Source: Antedon mediterranea
Taxonomy: Eukaryota > Echinodermata > Crinoidea > Comatulida > Antedonidae
DNA: 64,000 nt
Assembly: GCF_964355755.1 (NCBI RefSeq)
Contig: NC_092678.1
Location: forward strand, 10,638,922 to 10,702,921
Direction: 5' to 3'
Shown here: one piece after another, positions 47,630-60,055 of the stretch
How the letters are laid out: each line of letters starts with the position of its first letter
How positions within the stretch are numbered: position 1 is the first letter of the stretch
Notes under the pieces: model-generated
Database searches by the model: none
Told to the model about the DNA's origin: nothing
Seen by the model: only the letters and a program-made list of their open reading frames with translations
Made by a program: the position numbers and the translations under genes

Positions 47630-50600
47630 TCCAAATGCGATTTGAAGCTTTTCTAAGCACTTTGGTGTTTTTATGTTAACAAGTTTTTTCGAAAATCACA
47701 AAATGGTCTAAAACGTCTCCAAATGCGATTTGAAGATATTCTGAGCACTTTGCTGTTTTTATGTTAACAAGTTTTTTCGAAAATCACAAAATGGTCTAAA
47801 ACGTCTCAAAATGCTATTTGAAGGTATTCTGAGCACTTTGGTGTTTTTGTGTGAAAAGTTTTAACGAAATGCTCAAAATGGTCTAAAACGGTTCTAATGT
47901 GATTTTAAACACTTTGATGTTTTGTGTGAAAAAGTTTTGTCAAAATGCTCAAAATGGTCTAAAACGTTTTTAAAACGATATTAAGCTATTTTGTGCTCTT
48001 TGATGTTTTTGTATAACCAAGTTTTTTCGAAAATCACAAAATGGTCTAAAACGTCTCCAAATGCGATTTTAAGATATTCTGAGCACTTTGGTGTTTTTAT
48101 GTTAAAAAGTTTTTTCGAAAATCACAAAATGGTCTAAAACGTCTCCAAATGCGATTTGAAGATATTCTGAGCACTTTGGTGTTTTTATGTTAAAAAGTTT
48201 TTTCGAAAATCACAAAATGGTCTAAAACGTCTCCAAATGCGTTTTGAAGCTATTCTATACACTTTGATGTTTTGTGTTAAAAAGTTTTGTCGAAATGCTC
48301 AAAATGGTTTAAAACGTTTTTAAAACGATATTAAGCTATTTTGTGCTCTTTGATGTTTTTGTTTAACCAAGTTTCATCGAAATGAACAAAATGGTCTAAA
48401 ACGTCTCCAAATGCGATTTGAAGCTTTTCCAAGCACTTTGCTGTTTTTATGTTAACAAGTTTTTTCGAAAATCACAAAATTGTCTAAAACGTCTCAAAAT
48501 GCGATTTGAAGGTATTCTGAGCACTTTGGTGTTTTTGTGTGAAAAGTTTTAACGAAAAGCTCAAAATGGTCTAAAACGGTTCTAATGTGATTTTAAGCAC
48601 TTTGATGTTTTTGTACAACCAAGTTTCATCGAAATGCTCAAAATGGTCTAAAACGTTTTTAAAACGATATTAAGCTATTTTGTGCTCTTTGATGTTTTTG
48701 TGTAACCAAGTTTTTTCGAAAATCACAAAATGGTCTAAAACGTCTCCAAATGCGATTTGAAGCTTTTCTAAGCACTTTGGTGTTTTTATGTTAACAAGTT
48801 TTTTCGAAAATCACAAAATGGTCTAAAACGTCTCAAAATGCGATTTGAAGGTATTCTGAGCACTTTGGTGTTTTTGTGTGAAAAGTTTTAACGAAATGCT
48901 CAAAATGGTCTAAAACGGTTTCTAATGTGATTTTAACCACTTTGATGTTTTTGTGTAACCAAGTTCTTTTCGAAAATCACAAAATGGTCTAAAACGTCTC
49001 CAAATGCGATTTGAAGCTTTTCTAAGCACTTTGGTGTTTTTATGTTAACAAGTTTTTTCGAAAATCACAAAATGGTCTAAAACGTCTCAAAATGCGATTT
49101 GAAGGTATTCTGAGCACTTTGGTGTTTTTGTGTGAAAAGTTTTAACGAAATGCTCAAAATGGTCTAAAACGGTTTCTAATGTGATTTTAACCACTTTGAT
49201 GTTTTTGTGTAACCAAGTTTTTTCGAAAATCACAAAATGGTCTAAAACGTCTCCAAATGCGATTTGAAGCTTTTCTAAGCACTTTGGTGTTTTTATGTTA
49301 ACAAGTTTTTTCGAAAATCACAAAATGGTCTAAAACGTCTCCAAATGCGATTTGAAGCTATTCTGTACACTTTGATGTTTTGTGTGAAAAGTTTTAACGA
49401 AATGCTCAAAATTGTCTAAAACGGTTTCTAATGTGATTTTAAGCACTTTGATGTTTTTGTAAAACCAAGTTTCATCGAAATGCACAAAATGGTCTAAAAC
49501 GTCTCCAAATGCGATTTGAAGCTTTTCCAAGCACTTTGGTGTTTTTATGTTAACAAGGTTTTTCGAAAATCACAAAATGGTCTAAAACGTCTCCAAATGC
49601 GATTTGAAGCTTTTCCAAGCACTTTGCTGTTTTTATGTTAACAAGTTTTTTCGAAAATCACAAAATGGTCTAAAACGTCTCAAAATACGATATTAAGCTG
49701 TTTTGTGCACTTTGATGATTTGTGTGAAAAGTTTTAACGAAATGCTCAAAATGGTCTAAAACGGTTTCTAATGTGATTTTAAGCACTTTGATGTTTTTAT
49801 GTAGCCAAGTTTTTTCGAAAATCACAAAATGGTCAAAAACGTCTCCAAATGCGATTTGAAGCTTTTCTAAGCACTTTGGTTTTTTTTATGTTAACAAGTT
49901 TTTTCGAAAATCACAAAATGGTCTAAAACGTCTTCAAATGCGATTTGAAGATATTCTGAGCACTTTGGTGTTTTTCTGTTAAAAAGTATTTTCGAAAATC
50001 ACAAAATGGCCTAAAACGTCTCCAAATGCGATTTGAAGCTATTCTGTACACTTTGATGTTTTGTGTGAAAAAGTTTTGTCAAAATGCTCAAAATGGTCTA
50101 AAACGTTTTTAAAACGATATTAAGCTATTTTGTGCTCTTTGATGTGTTTGTATAACCAAGTTTTTTCGAAAATCACAAAATGGTCTAAAACGTCTCCAAA
50201 TGCGATTTGAAGCTTTTCCAAGCACTTTGCTGTTTTTATGTTAACAATTTTTTTCGAAAATCATAAAATGGTCTAAAACGTCTCCAAATGCGATTTGAAG
50301 CTATTCTGTACACTTTGATGTTTTGTGTGAAAAGTTTTGTCGAAATGCTCAAAATGGTCTAAAACGTTTTTAAAACGATATTAAGCTATTTTGTGCTCTT
50401 TGATGTTTTTGTGTAACCAAGTTTCATCGAAATGAACAAAATGGTCTAAAACGTCTCCAAATGCGATTTGAAGCTTTTCTAAGCACTTTGGTGTTTTTAT
50501 GTTAACAAGTTTTTTCGAAAATCACAAAATGGTCTAAAACGTCTCCAAATGCGATTTGAAGATATTCTGAGCACTTTGCTGTTTTTATGTTAACAAGTTT

Positions 50601-51200
50601 TTTCGAAAATCACAAAATGGTCTAAAACGTCTCAAAATGCTATTTGAAGGTATTCTGAGCACTTTGGTGTTTTTGTGTGAAAAGTTTTAACGAAATGCTC
50701 AAAATGGTCTAAAACGGTTCTAATGTGATTTTAAGCACTTTGATGTTTTTGTATAACCAAGTTTCATCGAAATGCTCAAAATGGTCTAAAACGTTTTTAA
50801 AACGATATTAAGCTATTTTGTGCTCTTTGATGTTTTTGTGTAACGAAGTTTCATCGAAATGAACAAAATGGTCTAAAACGTCTCCAAATGCGATTTGAAG
50901 CTTTTCCAAGCACTTTGCTGTTTTTATGTTAACAAGTTTTTTCGAAAATCACAAAATGGCCTAAAACGTCTCAAAATGCGATTTCAAGGTATTCTGAGCA
51001 CTTTGGTGTTTTTGTGTGAAAGGTTTTAACGAAATGCTCAAAATGGTCTAAAACGGTTTCTAATGTGATTTAAAGCACTTTGATGTTTTTGTATAACCAA
51101 GTTTCATCGAAATGCACAAAATGGTCTAAAACGTCTCCAAATGCGATTTGAAGCTTTTCTAAGCACTTTGCTGTTTTTATGTTAACAAGTTTTTTCGAAA
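47630..51200 (+). repeat. Third relative of the 24-kb block
   Basis: Collinear with about 23.84-27.4 kb at offset 23,796 (for example the B/E hybrid at 25534 and 49330). It has one extra T in the TTTGGTTTTTT run near 49,880. Beyond about 51.2 kb one A monomer present in the 27.4-kb block is missing and the order changes. Confidence 0.82.
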
Positions 51201-53879
51201 ATCACAAAATGGTCTAAAACGTCTCCAAATGCGATTTGAAGATATTCTGAGCACTTTGGTGTTTTTATGTTAAAAAGTTTTTTCGAAAATCACAAAATGG
51301 TCTAAAACGTCTCCAAATGCGATTTGAAGCTATTCTGTACACTTTGATGTTTTGTGTGAAAAAGTTTTGTCGAAATGCTCAAAATGGTCTAAAACGTTTT
51401 TAAAACGATATTAAGCTATTTTGTGCTCTTTGATGTTTTTGTGTAACCAAGTTTTTTCGAAAATCACAAAATGGTCTAAAACGTCTCCAAATGCGATTTG
51501 AAGCTTTTCTAAGCACTTTGGTGTTTTTATGTTAACAAGTTTTTTCGAAAATCACAAAATGGTCTAAAACGTCTCAAAATGCGATTTGAAGGTATTCTGA
51601 GCACTTTGGTGTTTTTGTGTGAAAAGTTTTAACGAAATGCTCAAAATGGTCTAAAACGGTTTCTAATGTGATTTTAAGCACTTTGATGTTTTTGTGTAAC
51701 CAAGTTTTTTCGAAAATCACAAAATGGTCTAAAACGTCTCCAAATGCGATTTGAAGCTATTCTGTACACTTTGATGTTTTGTGTGAAAAAAGTTTTGTCG
51801 AAATGCTCAAAATGGTCTAAAACGTTTTTAAAACGATATTGAGCTATTTTGTGCTCTTTGATGTTTTTGTGTAACCAAGTTTTATCGAAATGAACAAAAT
51901 GGTCTAAAACGTCTCCAAATGCGATTTGAAGCTTTTCCAAGCACTTTGCTGTTTTTATGTTAACAGGTTTTTTCGAAAATCACAAAATGGTCTAAAACGT
52001 CTCAAAATGCGATTTGAAGGTATTCTGAGCACTTTGGTGTTTTTGTGTGAAAAGTTTTAACGAAATGCTCAAAATTGTCTAAAACGGTTTCTAATGTGAT
52101 TTTAAGCACTTTGATGTTTTTGTAAAACCAAGTTTCATCGAAATGCACAAAATGGTCTAAAATGTCTCCAAATGCGATTTTAAGCTTTTCCAAGCACTTT
52201 GCTGTTTTTATGTTAACAAGCTTTTTCGAAAATCACAAAATGGTCTAAAACGTCTCCAAATGCGATTTGAAGATATTCTGAGCACTTTGGTGTTTTTATG
52301 TTAAAAAGTTTTTTCGAAAATCACAAAATGGTCTAAAACGTCTCCAAATGCGATTTGAAGATATTCTGAGCACTTTGGTGTTTTTATGTTAAAAAGTTTT
52401 TTCGAAAATCACAAAATGGTCTAAAACGTCTCCAAATGCGATTTGAAGCTATTCTGTACACTTTGATGTTTTGTGTGAAAAAGTTTTGTCGAAATGCTCA
52501 AAATGGTTTAAAACGTTTTTAAAACGATATTAAGTTATTTTGTGCTCTTTGATGTTTTTGTGTAACCAAGTTTCATCGAAATGAACAAAATGGTCTAAAA
52601 CGTCTCCAAATGCGATTTGAAGCTTTTCCAAGCACTTTGCTGTTTTTATGTTAACAAGTTTTTTCGAAAATCACAAAATGGTGTAAAACGTCTCAAAATG
52701 CGATTTGAAGGTATTCTGAGCACTTTGGTGTTTTTGTGTGAAAAGTTTTAACGAAATGCTCAAAATGGTCTAAAACGGTTCTAATGTGATTTTAAGCTAT
52801 TCTAGACACTTTGATGTTTTGTGTGAAAAAGTTTTCTCGAAATGCTCAAAATGGTCTAAAACGTTTTCCAATACCATATTAAGCTATTTTGTGCTCTTTG
52901 ATGTTTTTGTGTAACCAAGTTTTTTCGAAAATCACAAAATGGTCTAAAACGTCTCCAAATGCGATTTGAAGCTTTTCTAAGCACTTTGGTGTTTTTATGT
53001 TAACAAGTTTTTTCGCAAATCACAAAATGGTCTAAAACGTCTTCAAATGCGATTTGAAGATATTCTGAGCACTTTGGTGTTTTTCTGTTAAAAAGTATTT
53101 TCGAAAATCACAAAATGGCCTAAAACGTCTCCAAATGCGATTTGAAGCTATTCTGTACACTTTGATGTTTTGTGTGAAAAAGTTTTGTCAAAATGCTCAA
53201 AATGGTCTAAAACGTTTTTAAAACGATATTAAGCTATTTTGTGCTCTTTGATGTGTTTGTATAACCAAGTTTTTTCGAAAATCACAAAATGGTCTAAAAC
53301 GTCTCCAAATGCGATTTGAAGCTTTTCCAAGCACTTTGCTGTTTTTATGTTAACAATTTTTTTCGAAAATCATAAAATGGTCTAAAACGTCTCCAAATGC
53401 GATTTGAAGCTATTCTGTACACTTTGATGTTTTGTGTGAAAAGTTTTGTCGAAATGCTCAAAATGGTCTAAAACGTTTTTAAAACGATATTAAGCTATTT
53501 TGTGCTCTTTGATGTTTTTGTGTAACCAAGTTTCATCGAAATGAACAAAATGGTCTAAAACGTCTCCAAATGCGATTTGAAGATATTCTGTACACTTTGA
53601 TGTTTTGTGTGAAAAAGTTTTCTTGAAATGCTCAAAATGGTCTAAAACGTTTTCCAATACCATATTAAGCTATTTTGTGCAATTTGATGTTTTTATGTAA
53701 CCAAGTTTTTTGAAATGCGATTTGAAGATATTCTGAGCACTTTGGTGTTTTTATGTTAAAAAGTTTTTTCGAAAATCACAAAATGGTCTAAAACGTCTCT
53801 AAATGCGATTTGAAGCTATTCTGTACACTTTGATGTTTTGTGTGAAAAAGTTTTGTCGAAATGCTCAAAATGGTCTAAA

Positions 53880-56800
53880 ACGTTTTTAAAACGATATTAA
53901 GCTATTTTGTGCTCTTTGATGTTTTTGTGTAACCAAGTTTTTTCGAAAATCACAAAATGGTCTAAAACGTCTCCAAATGCGATTTGAAGCTTTTCTAAGC
54001 ACTTTGGTGTTTTTATGTTAACAAGTTTTTTCGAAAATCACAAAATGGTCTAAAACGTCTCAAAATGCGATTTGAAGGTATTCTGAGCACTTTGGTGTTT
54101 TTGTGTGAAAAGTTTTAACGAAATGCTCAAAATGGTCTAAAACGGTTTCTAATTTGATTTTAACCACTTTGATGTTTTTGTGTAACCAAGTTCTTTTCGA
54201 AAATCACAAAATGGTCTAAAACGTCTCCAAATGCGATTTGAAGCTTTTCTAAGCACTTTGGTGTTTTTATGTTAACAAGTTTTTTCGAAAATCACAAAAT
54301 GGTCTAAAACGTCTCAAAATTCGATTTGAAGGTATTCTGAGCACTTTGGTGTTTTTGTGTGAAAAGTTTTAACGAAATGCTCAAAATGGTCTAAAACGGT
54401 TTCTAATGTGATTTTAACAACTTTGATGTTTTTGTGTAACCAAGTTTTTTCGAAAATCACAAAATGGTCTAAAACGTCTCCAAATGCGATTTGAAGCTTT
54501 TCTAAGCACTTTGGTGTTTTTATGTTAACAAGTTTTTTCGAAAATCACAAAATGGTCTAAAACGTCTCCAAATGCGATTTGAAGATATTCTGAGCACTTT
54601 GGTGTTTTTCTGTTAAAAAGTATTTTCGAAAATCACAAAATGGTCTAAAACGTCTCCAAATGCAATTTGAAGCTATTCTGTACACTTTGATGTTTTGTGT
54701 GAAAAAGTTTTGTCAAAATGCTCAAAATGGTCTAAAACGTTTTTAAAACGATATTAAGCTATTTTGTGCTCTTTGATGTTTTTGTATAACCATGTTTTTT
54801 CGAAAATCACAAAATGGTCTAAAACGTCTCCAAATGCGATTTGAAGCTTTTCTAAACACTTTGGTGTTTTTATGTTAACAAGTTTTTTCGAAAATCACAA
54901 AATGGTCTAAAACGTCTCCAAATCCGATTTGAAGCTATTCTGTACACTTTGATGTTTTGTGTGAAAAAGTTTTGTCGAAATGCTCAAAATGGTCTAAAAC
55001 GTTTTTAAAACGATATTAAGCTATTTTGTGCTCTTTGATGTTTTTGTGTAACCAAGTTTCATCGATATGAACAAAATGGTCTAAAACGTCTCAAAATGCG
55101 ATTTGAAGGTATTCTGAGCACTTTGGTGTTTTTGGGTGAAAAGTTTTAACGAAATGCTCAAAATGGTCTAAAACGGTTTCTAATGTGATTTTAAGCACTT
55201 TGAAGTATTTGTAAAAACAAGTTTCATCGAAATGCACAAAATAGTCTAAAACGTCTCCAAATGCGATTTGAAGCTTTTCTAAGCACTTTGGTGTTTTTAT
55301 GTTAACAAGTTTTTTCGAAAATCACAAAATGGTCTAAAACGTCTCCAAATGCGATTTGAAGATATTCTGAGCACTTTGGTGTTTTTATGTTAAAAAGTAT
55401 TTTCGAAAATCACAAAATGGTCTAAAACGTCTCCAAATGCGATTTGAAGCTCTTCTGTACACTTTGATGTTTTGTGTGAAAAAGTTTAGTCGAAATGCTC
55501 AAAATGGTCTAAAACGTTTTTAAAACGATATTAAGCTATTTTGTGCTCTTTGATGTTTTTGTGTAACCAAGTTTCATCGAAAAGAACAAAATGGTCTAAA
55601 ACGTCTCCAAATGCGATTTGAAGCTTTTCTAAGCACTTTGGTGTTTTTATGTTAACAAGTTTTTTCGAAAATCACAAAATGGTCTAAAACGTCTCCAAAT
55701 GCGATTTGAAGATATTCTGAGCACTTTGCTGTTTTTATGTTAAGTTTTTTCGAAAATCACAAAATGGTCTAAAACGTCTCAAAATGCTATTTGAAGGTAT
55801 TCTGAGCACTTTGGTGTTTTTGTGTGAAAAGTTTTAACGAAATGCTCAAAATGGTCTAAAACGGTTCTAATGTGATTTTAAGCACTTTGATGTTTTTGTA
55901 TAACCAAGTTTCATCGAAATGCTCAAAATGGTCTAAAACGTTTTTAAAACGATATTAAGCTATTTTGTGCTCTTTGATGTTTTTGTGTAACGAAGTTTCA
56001 TCGAAATGAACAAAATGGTCTAAAACGTCTCCAAATGCGATTTGAAGCTTTTCCAAGCACTTTGCTGTTTTTATGTTAACAAGTTTTTTCGAAAATCACA
56101 AAATGGCCTAAAACGTCTCAAAATGCGATTTCAAGGTATTCTGAGCACTTTGGTGTTTTTGTGTGAAAGGTTTTAACGAAATGCTCAAAATGGTCTAAAA
56201 CGGTTTCTAATGTGATTTTAAGCACTTTGATGTTTTTGTATAACCAAGTTTCATCGAAATGCACAAAATGGTCTAAAACGTCTCCAAATGCGATTTGAAG
56301 CTTTTCTAAGCACTTTGCTGTTTTTATGTTAACAAGTTTTTTCGAAAATCACAAAATGGTCTAAAACGTCTCCAAATGCGATTTGAAGATATTCTGAGCA
56401 CTTTGGTGTTTTTATGTTAAAAAGTTTTTTCGAAAATCACAAAATGGTCTAAAACGTCTCCAAATGCGATTTGAAGATATTCTGAGCACTTTGGTGTTTT
56501 TATGTTAAAAAGTTTTTTCGAAAATCACAAAATGGTCTAAAACGTCTCCAAATGCGATTTGAAGCTATTCTGTACACTTTGATGTTTTGTGTGAAAAAGT
56601 TTTGTCGAAATGCTCAAAATGGTCTAAAACGTTTTTAAAACGATATTAAGCTATTTTGTGCTCTTTGATGTTTTTGTGTAACCAAGTTTTATCGAAATGA
56701 ACAAAATGGTCTAAAACGTCTCCAAATGCGATTTGAAGCTTTTCCAAGCACTTTGCTGTTTTTATGTTAACAAGTTTTTTCGAAAATCACAAAATGGTCT

Positions 56801-59732
56801 AAAACGTCTCAAAATGCGATTTGAAGGTATTCTGAGCACTTTGGTGTTTTTGTGTGAAAAGTTTTAACGAAATGCTCAAAATTGTCTAAAACGGTTTCTA
56901 ATGTGATTTTAAGCACTTTGATGTTTTTGTAAAACCAAGTTTCATCGAAATGAACAAAATGGTCTAAAATGTCTCCAAATGCGATTTGAAGCTTTTCCAA
57001 GCACTTTGCTGTTTTTATGTTAACAAGCTTTTTCGAAAATCACAAAATGGTCTAAAACGTCTCCAAATGCGATTTGAAGATATTCTGAGCACTTTGGTGT
57101 TTTTATGTTAAAAAGTTTTTTCGAAAATCACAAAATGGTCTAAAACGTCTCCAAATGCGATTTGAAGATATTCTGAGCACTTTGGTGTTTTTATGTTAAA
57201 AAGTTTTTTCGAAAATCACAAAATGGTCTAAAACGTCTCCAAATGCGATTTGAAGCTATTCTGTACACTTTGATGTTTTGTGTGAAAAAGTTTTGTCGAA
57301 ATGCTCAAAATGGTTTAAAACGTTTTTAAAACGATATTAAGTTATTTTGTGCTCTTTGATGTTTTTGTGTAACCAAGTTTCATCGAAATGAACAAAATGG
57401 TCTAAAACGTCTCCAAATGCGATTTGAAGCTTTTCCAAGCACTTTGCTGTTTTTATGTTAACAAGTTTTTTCGAAAATCACAAAATGGTGTAAAACGTCT
57501 CAAAATGCGATTTGAAGGTATTCTGAGCACTTTGGTGTTTTTGTGTGAAAAGTTTTAACGAAATGCTCAAAATGGTCTAAAACGGTTCTAATGTGATTTT
57601 AAGCTATTCTAGACACTTTGATGTTTTGTGTGAAAAAGTTTTCTCGAAATGCTCAAAATGGTCTAAAACGTTTTCCAATACCATATTAAGCTATTTTGTG
57701 CAATTTGATGTTTTTGTGTAACCAAGTTTTTTGAAATGCGATTTGAAGATATTCTGAGGACTTTGGTGTTTTTATGTTAAAAAGTTTTTTCGAAAATCAC
57801 AAAATGGTCTAAAACGTCTCCAAATGCGATTTGAAGATATTCTGAGCACTTTGGTGTTTTTATGTTAAAAAGTTTTTTCGAAAATCACAAAATGGTCTAA
57901 AACGTCTCCAAATGCGAGTTGAAGCTATTCTGTACACTTTGATGTTTTGTGTGAAAAAGTTTTGTCGAAATGCTCAAAATGGTCTAAAACGTTTTTAAAA
58001 CGATATTAAGCTATTTTGTGCTCTTTGATGTTTTTGTGTAACCAAGTTTTTTCGAAAATCACGAAATGGTCTAAAACGTCTTCAAATGCGATTTGAAGCT
58101 TTTCTAAGCACTTTGGTGTTTTTATGTTAACAAGTTTTTTCGCAAATCACAAAATGGTCTAAAACGTCTCCAAATGCGATTTGAAGATATTCTGAGCACA
58201 TTGGTGTTTTTATGTTAAAAAGTTTTGTCGAAATGCTCAAAATGGTCTAAAACGTTTTTAAAACGATATTAAGCTATTTTGTCCTCTTTGATGTTTTTAT
58301 GTAACCAAGTTTCATCGAAATGAACAAAATGGTCTAAAACGTCTCCAAATGCGATTTGAAGCTTTTCCAAGCACTTTGCTGTTTTTATGTTAACAAGTTT
58401 TTTCGAAAATCACAAAATGGTCTAAAACGTCTCAAAATGCGATTTGAAGGTATTCTGAGCACTTTGGTGTTTTTGTGTGAAAAGTTTTAACGAAATGCTC
58501 AAAATGTTCTAAAACGGTTTCTAATGTGATTTTAAGCACTTTGATGTTTTTGTATAACCAAGTTTCATCGAAATGCACAAAATGGTCTAAAACGTCTCCA
58601 AATGCGATTTTAAGCTTTTCTAAGCACTTTGGTGTTTTTATGTTAACAAGGTTTTTCGAAAATCACAAAATGGTCTAAAACGTCTCCAAATGCGATTTGA
58701 AGATATTCTGAGCACTTTGGTGTTTTTATGTTAACAAGTTTTTTCGAAAATCACAAAATGGTCTAAAACGTCTCAAAATACGATATTAAGCTGTTTTGTC
58801 CACTTTGATGATTTGTGTGAAAAGTTTTAACGAAATGCTCAAAATGGTCTAAAACGGTTTCTAATGTGATTTTAAGCACTTTGATGTTTTTATGTAGCCA
58901 AGTTTTTTCGAAAATCACAAAATGGTCAAAAACGTCTCCAAATGCGATTTGAAGCTTTTCTAAGCACTTTGGTTTTTTTATGTTAACAAGTTTTTTCGAA
59001 AATCACAAAATGGTCTAAAACGTCTTCAAATGCGATTTGAAGATATTCTGAGCACTTTGGTGTTTTTCTGTTAAAAAGTATTTTCGAAAATCACAAAATG
59101 GTCTAAAACGTCTCCAAATGCGATTTGAAGCTATTCTGTACACTTTGATGTTTTGTGTGAAAAAGTTTTGTCAAAATGCTCAAAATGGTCTAAAACGTTT
59201 TTAAAACGATATTAAGCTATTTTGTGCTCTTTGATGTGTTTGTATAACCAAGTTTTTTCGAAAATCACAAAATGGTCTAAAACGTCTCCAAATGCGATTT
59301 GAAGCTTTTCCAAGCACTTTGCTGTTTTTATGTTAACAATTTTTTTCGAAAATCATAAAATGGTCTAAAACGTCTCCAAATGCGATTTGAAGCTATTCTG
59401 TACACTTTGATGTTTTGTGTGAAAAGTTTTGTCGAAATGCTCAAAATGGTCTAAAACGTTTTTAAAACGATATTAAGCTATTTTGTGCTCTTTGATGTTT
59501 TTGTGTAACCAAGTTTCATCGAAATGAACAAAATGGTCTAAAACGTCTCCAAATGCGATTTGAAGCTTTTCTAAGCACTTTGGTGTTTTTATGTTAACAA
59601 GTTTTTTCGAAAATCACAAAATGGTCTAAAACGTCTCCAAATGCGATTTGAAGCTTTTCTAAGCACTTTGGTGTTTTTATGTTAACAAGTTTTTTCGAAA
59701 ATCACAAAATGGTCTAAAACGTCTCAAAATGC
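53880..59732 (+). repeat. Dispersed duplicated block leading to SINE copy 3
   Basis: Partner of 13167-18922 at offset 40,713. It includes the fourth copy of the 1.76-kb module (from 57807). It keeps the complete D monomer immediately before the SINE that copies 1 and 2 lack. Confidence 0.9.
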
Positions 59733-59738
59733 GATTTT
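59733..59738 (+). repeat. Target-site duplication, left of SINE copy 3 (mutated, GATTTT)
   Basis: It corresponds to GATTTG at the other copies with the last base changed to T, extending the T-rich tail. The preceding monomer is CTCAAAATGC, the same as at the empty site. Confidence 0.82.
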
Positions 59739-59910
59739 TTATTTTTATTTTTTTTTATTTTTATTCAATTTTCAGGCACAACAATACATGACAATACAGC
59801 GGTGCAGCACCCTGAGGATTGCCATGAGTGCAAAGCACTATCGAGGTGGCTCTCCATATACTGCACTAGAACATATAAGACAAACATATACACAAGATGC
59901 TCTACATAAA

Positions 59911-59933
59911 CAAAGACTTAAATTAAGTCTTTG
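59911..59933. repeat. Perfect inverted repeat in the SINE body, copy 3
   Basis: Identical to the two other copies: 11-base arms with one central base. Confidence 0.85.
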
Positions 59934-59959
59934 GGAGTGGAGTTGTAAATTGTCATGAG

Positions 59960-59966
59960 AAAAAAA
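59960..59966 (-). terminator. T7 run, possible internal RNA polymerase III terminator, copy 3
   Basis: Seven T in the sense direction of the SINE, downstream of the B box, as in the other copies. Confidence 0.5.
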
Positions 59967-59981
59967 CCCTGACATATGACA

Positions 59982-60037
59982 GGACTTGAACCCAGGACCC
60001 TTAGATTGGTAGCCAAGCATCATAACCACCAAGCCAC
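59982..60037 (-). promoter_or_regulatory. Internal RNA polymerase III promoter (A and B boxes), SINE copy 3
   Basis: A box at 60037-60026 and B box at 59992-59982 on the minus strand, unchanged from copy 1. Confidence 0.75.
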
Positions 60038-60049
60038 AGCTCCACTGAA

Positions 60050-60055
60050 GATTTG
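60050..60055 (+). repeat. Target-site duplication, right of SINE copy 3 (GATTTG)
   Basis: Right-hand GATTTG, followed by the E monomer body AAGGTATTCTGAGC. It aligns with the empty site at offset 54,692. Confidence 0.88.

Larger units (their letters stand above)
21974..59732 (+). repeat. Satellite array, segment 3 (37.8 kb)
   Basis: This is the longest uninterrupted part of the array, built from the same monomer subtypes in one orientation. It contains the second copy of the 10-kb block (24.1-34.5 kb), an 8,775-base tandem repeat (25,986 onward), a mosaic zone at about 39.2-47.6 kb, and a second relative of the 24-34 kb region at about 47.6-57.7 kb. No non-satellite insertion was found when reading through it. 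Short minus-strand open frames of 60 to 88 codons recur here but are monomer sequence read in a permissive frame. Confidence 0.97.
59739..60049 (-). mobile_element. tRNA-derived SINE, copy 3 (311 bp)
   Basis: The same element as copies 1 and 2, at offset 38,082 from copy 2, sharing G at 59971 with copy 2. Its left flank preserves the original E-type monomer front (CTCAAAATGCGATTT) and both preceding D monomers, as in the empty block. It therefore shows the insertion in its least altered context. The minus-strand 77-codon open frame at 59838-60071 is the same chance frame as in copy 2. Confidence 0.88.
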
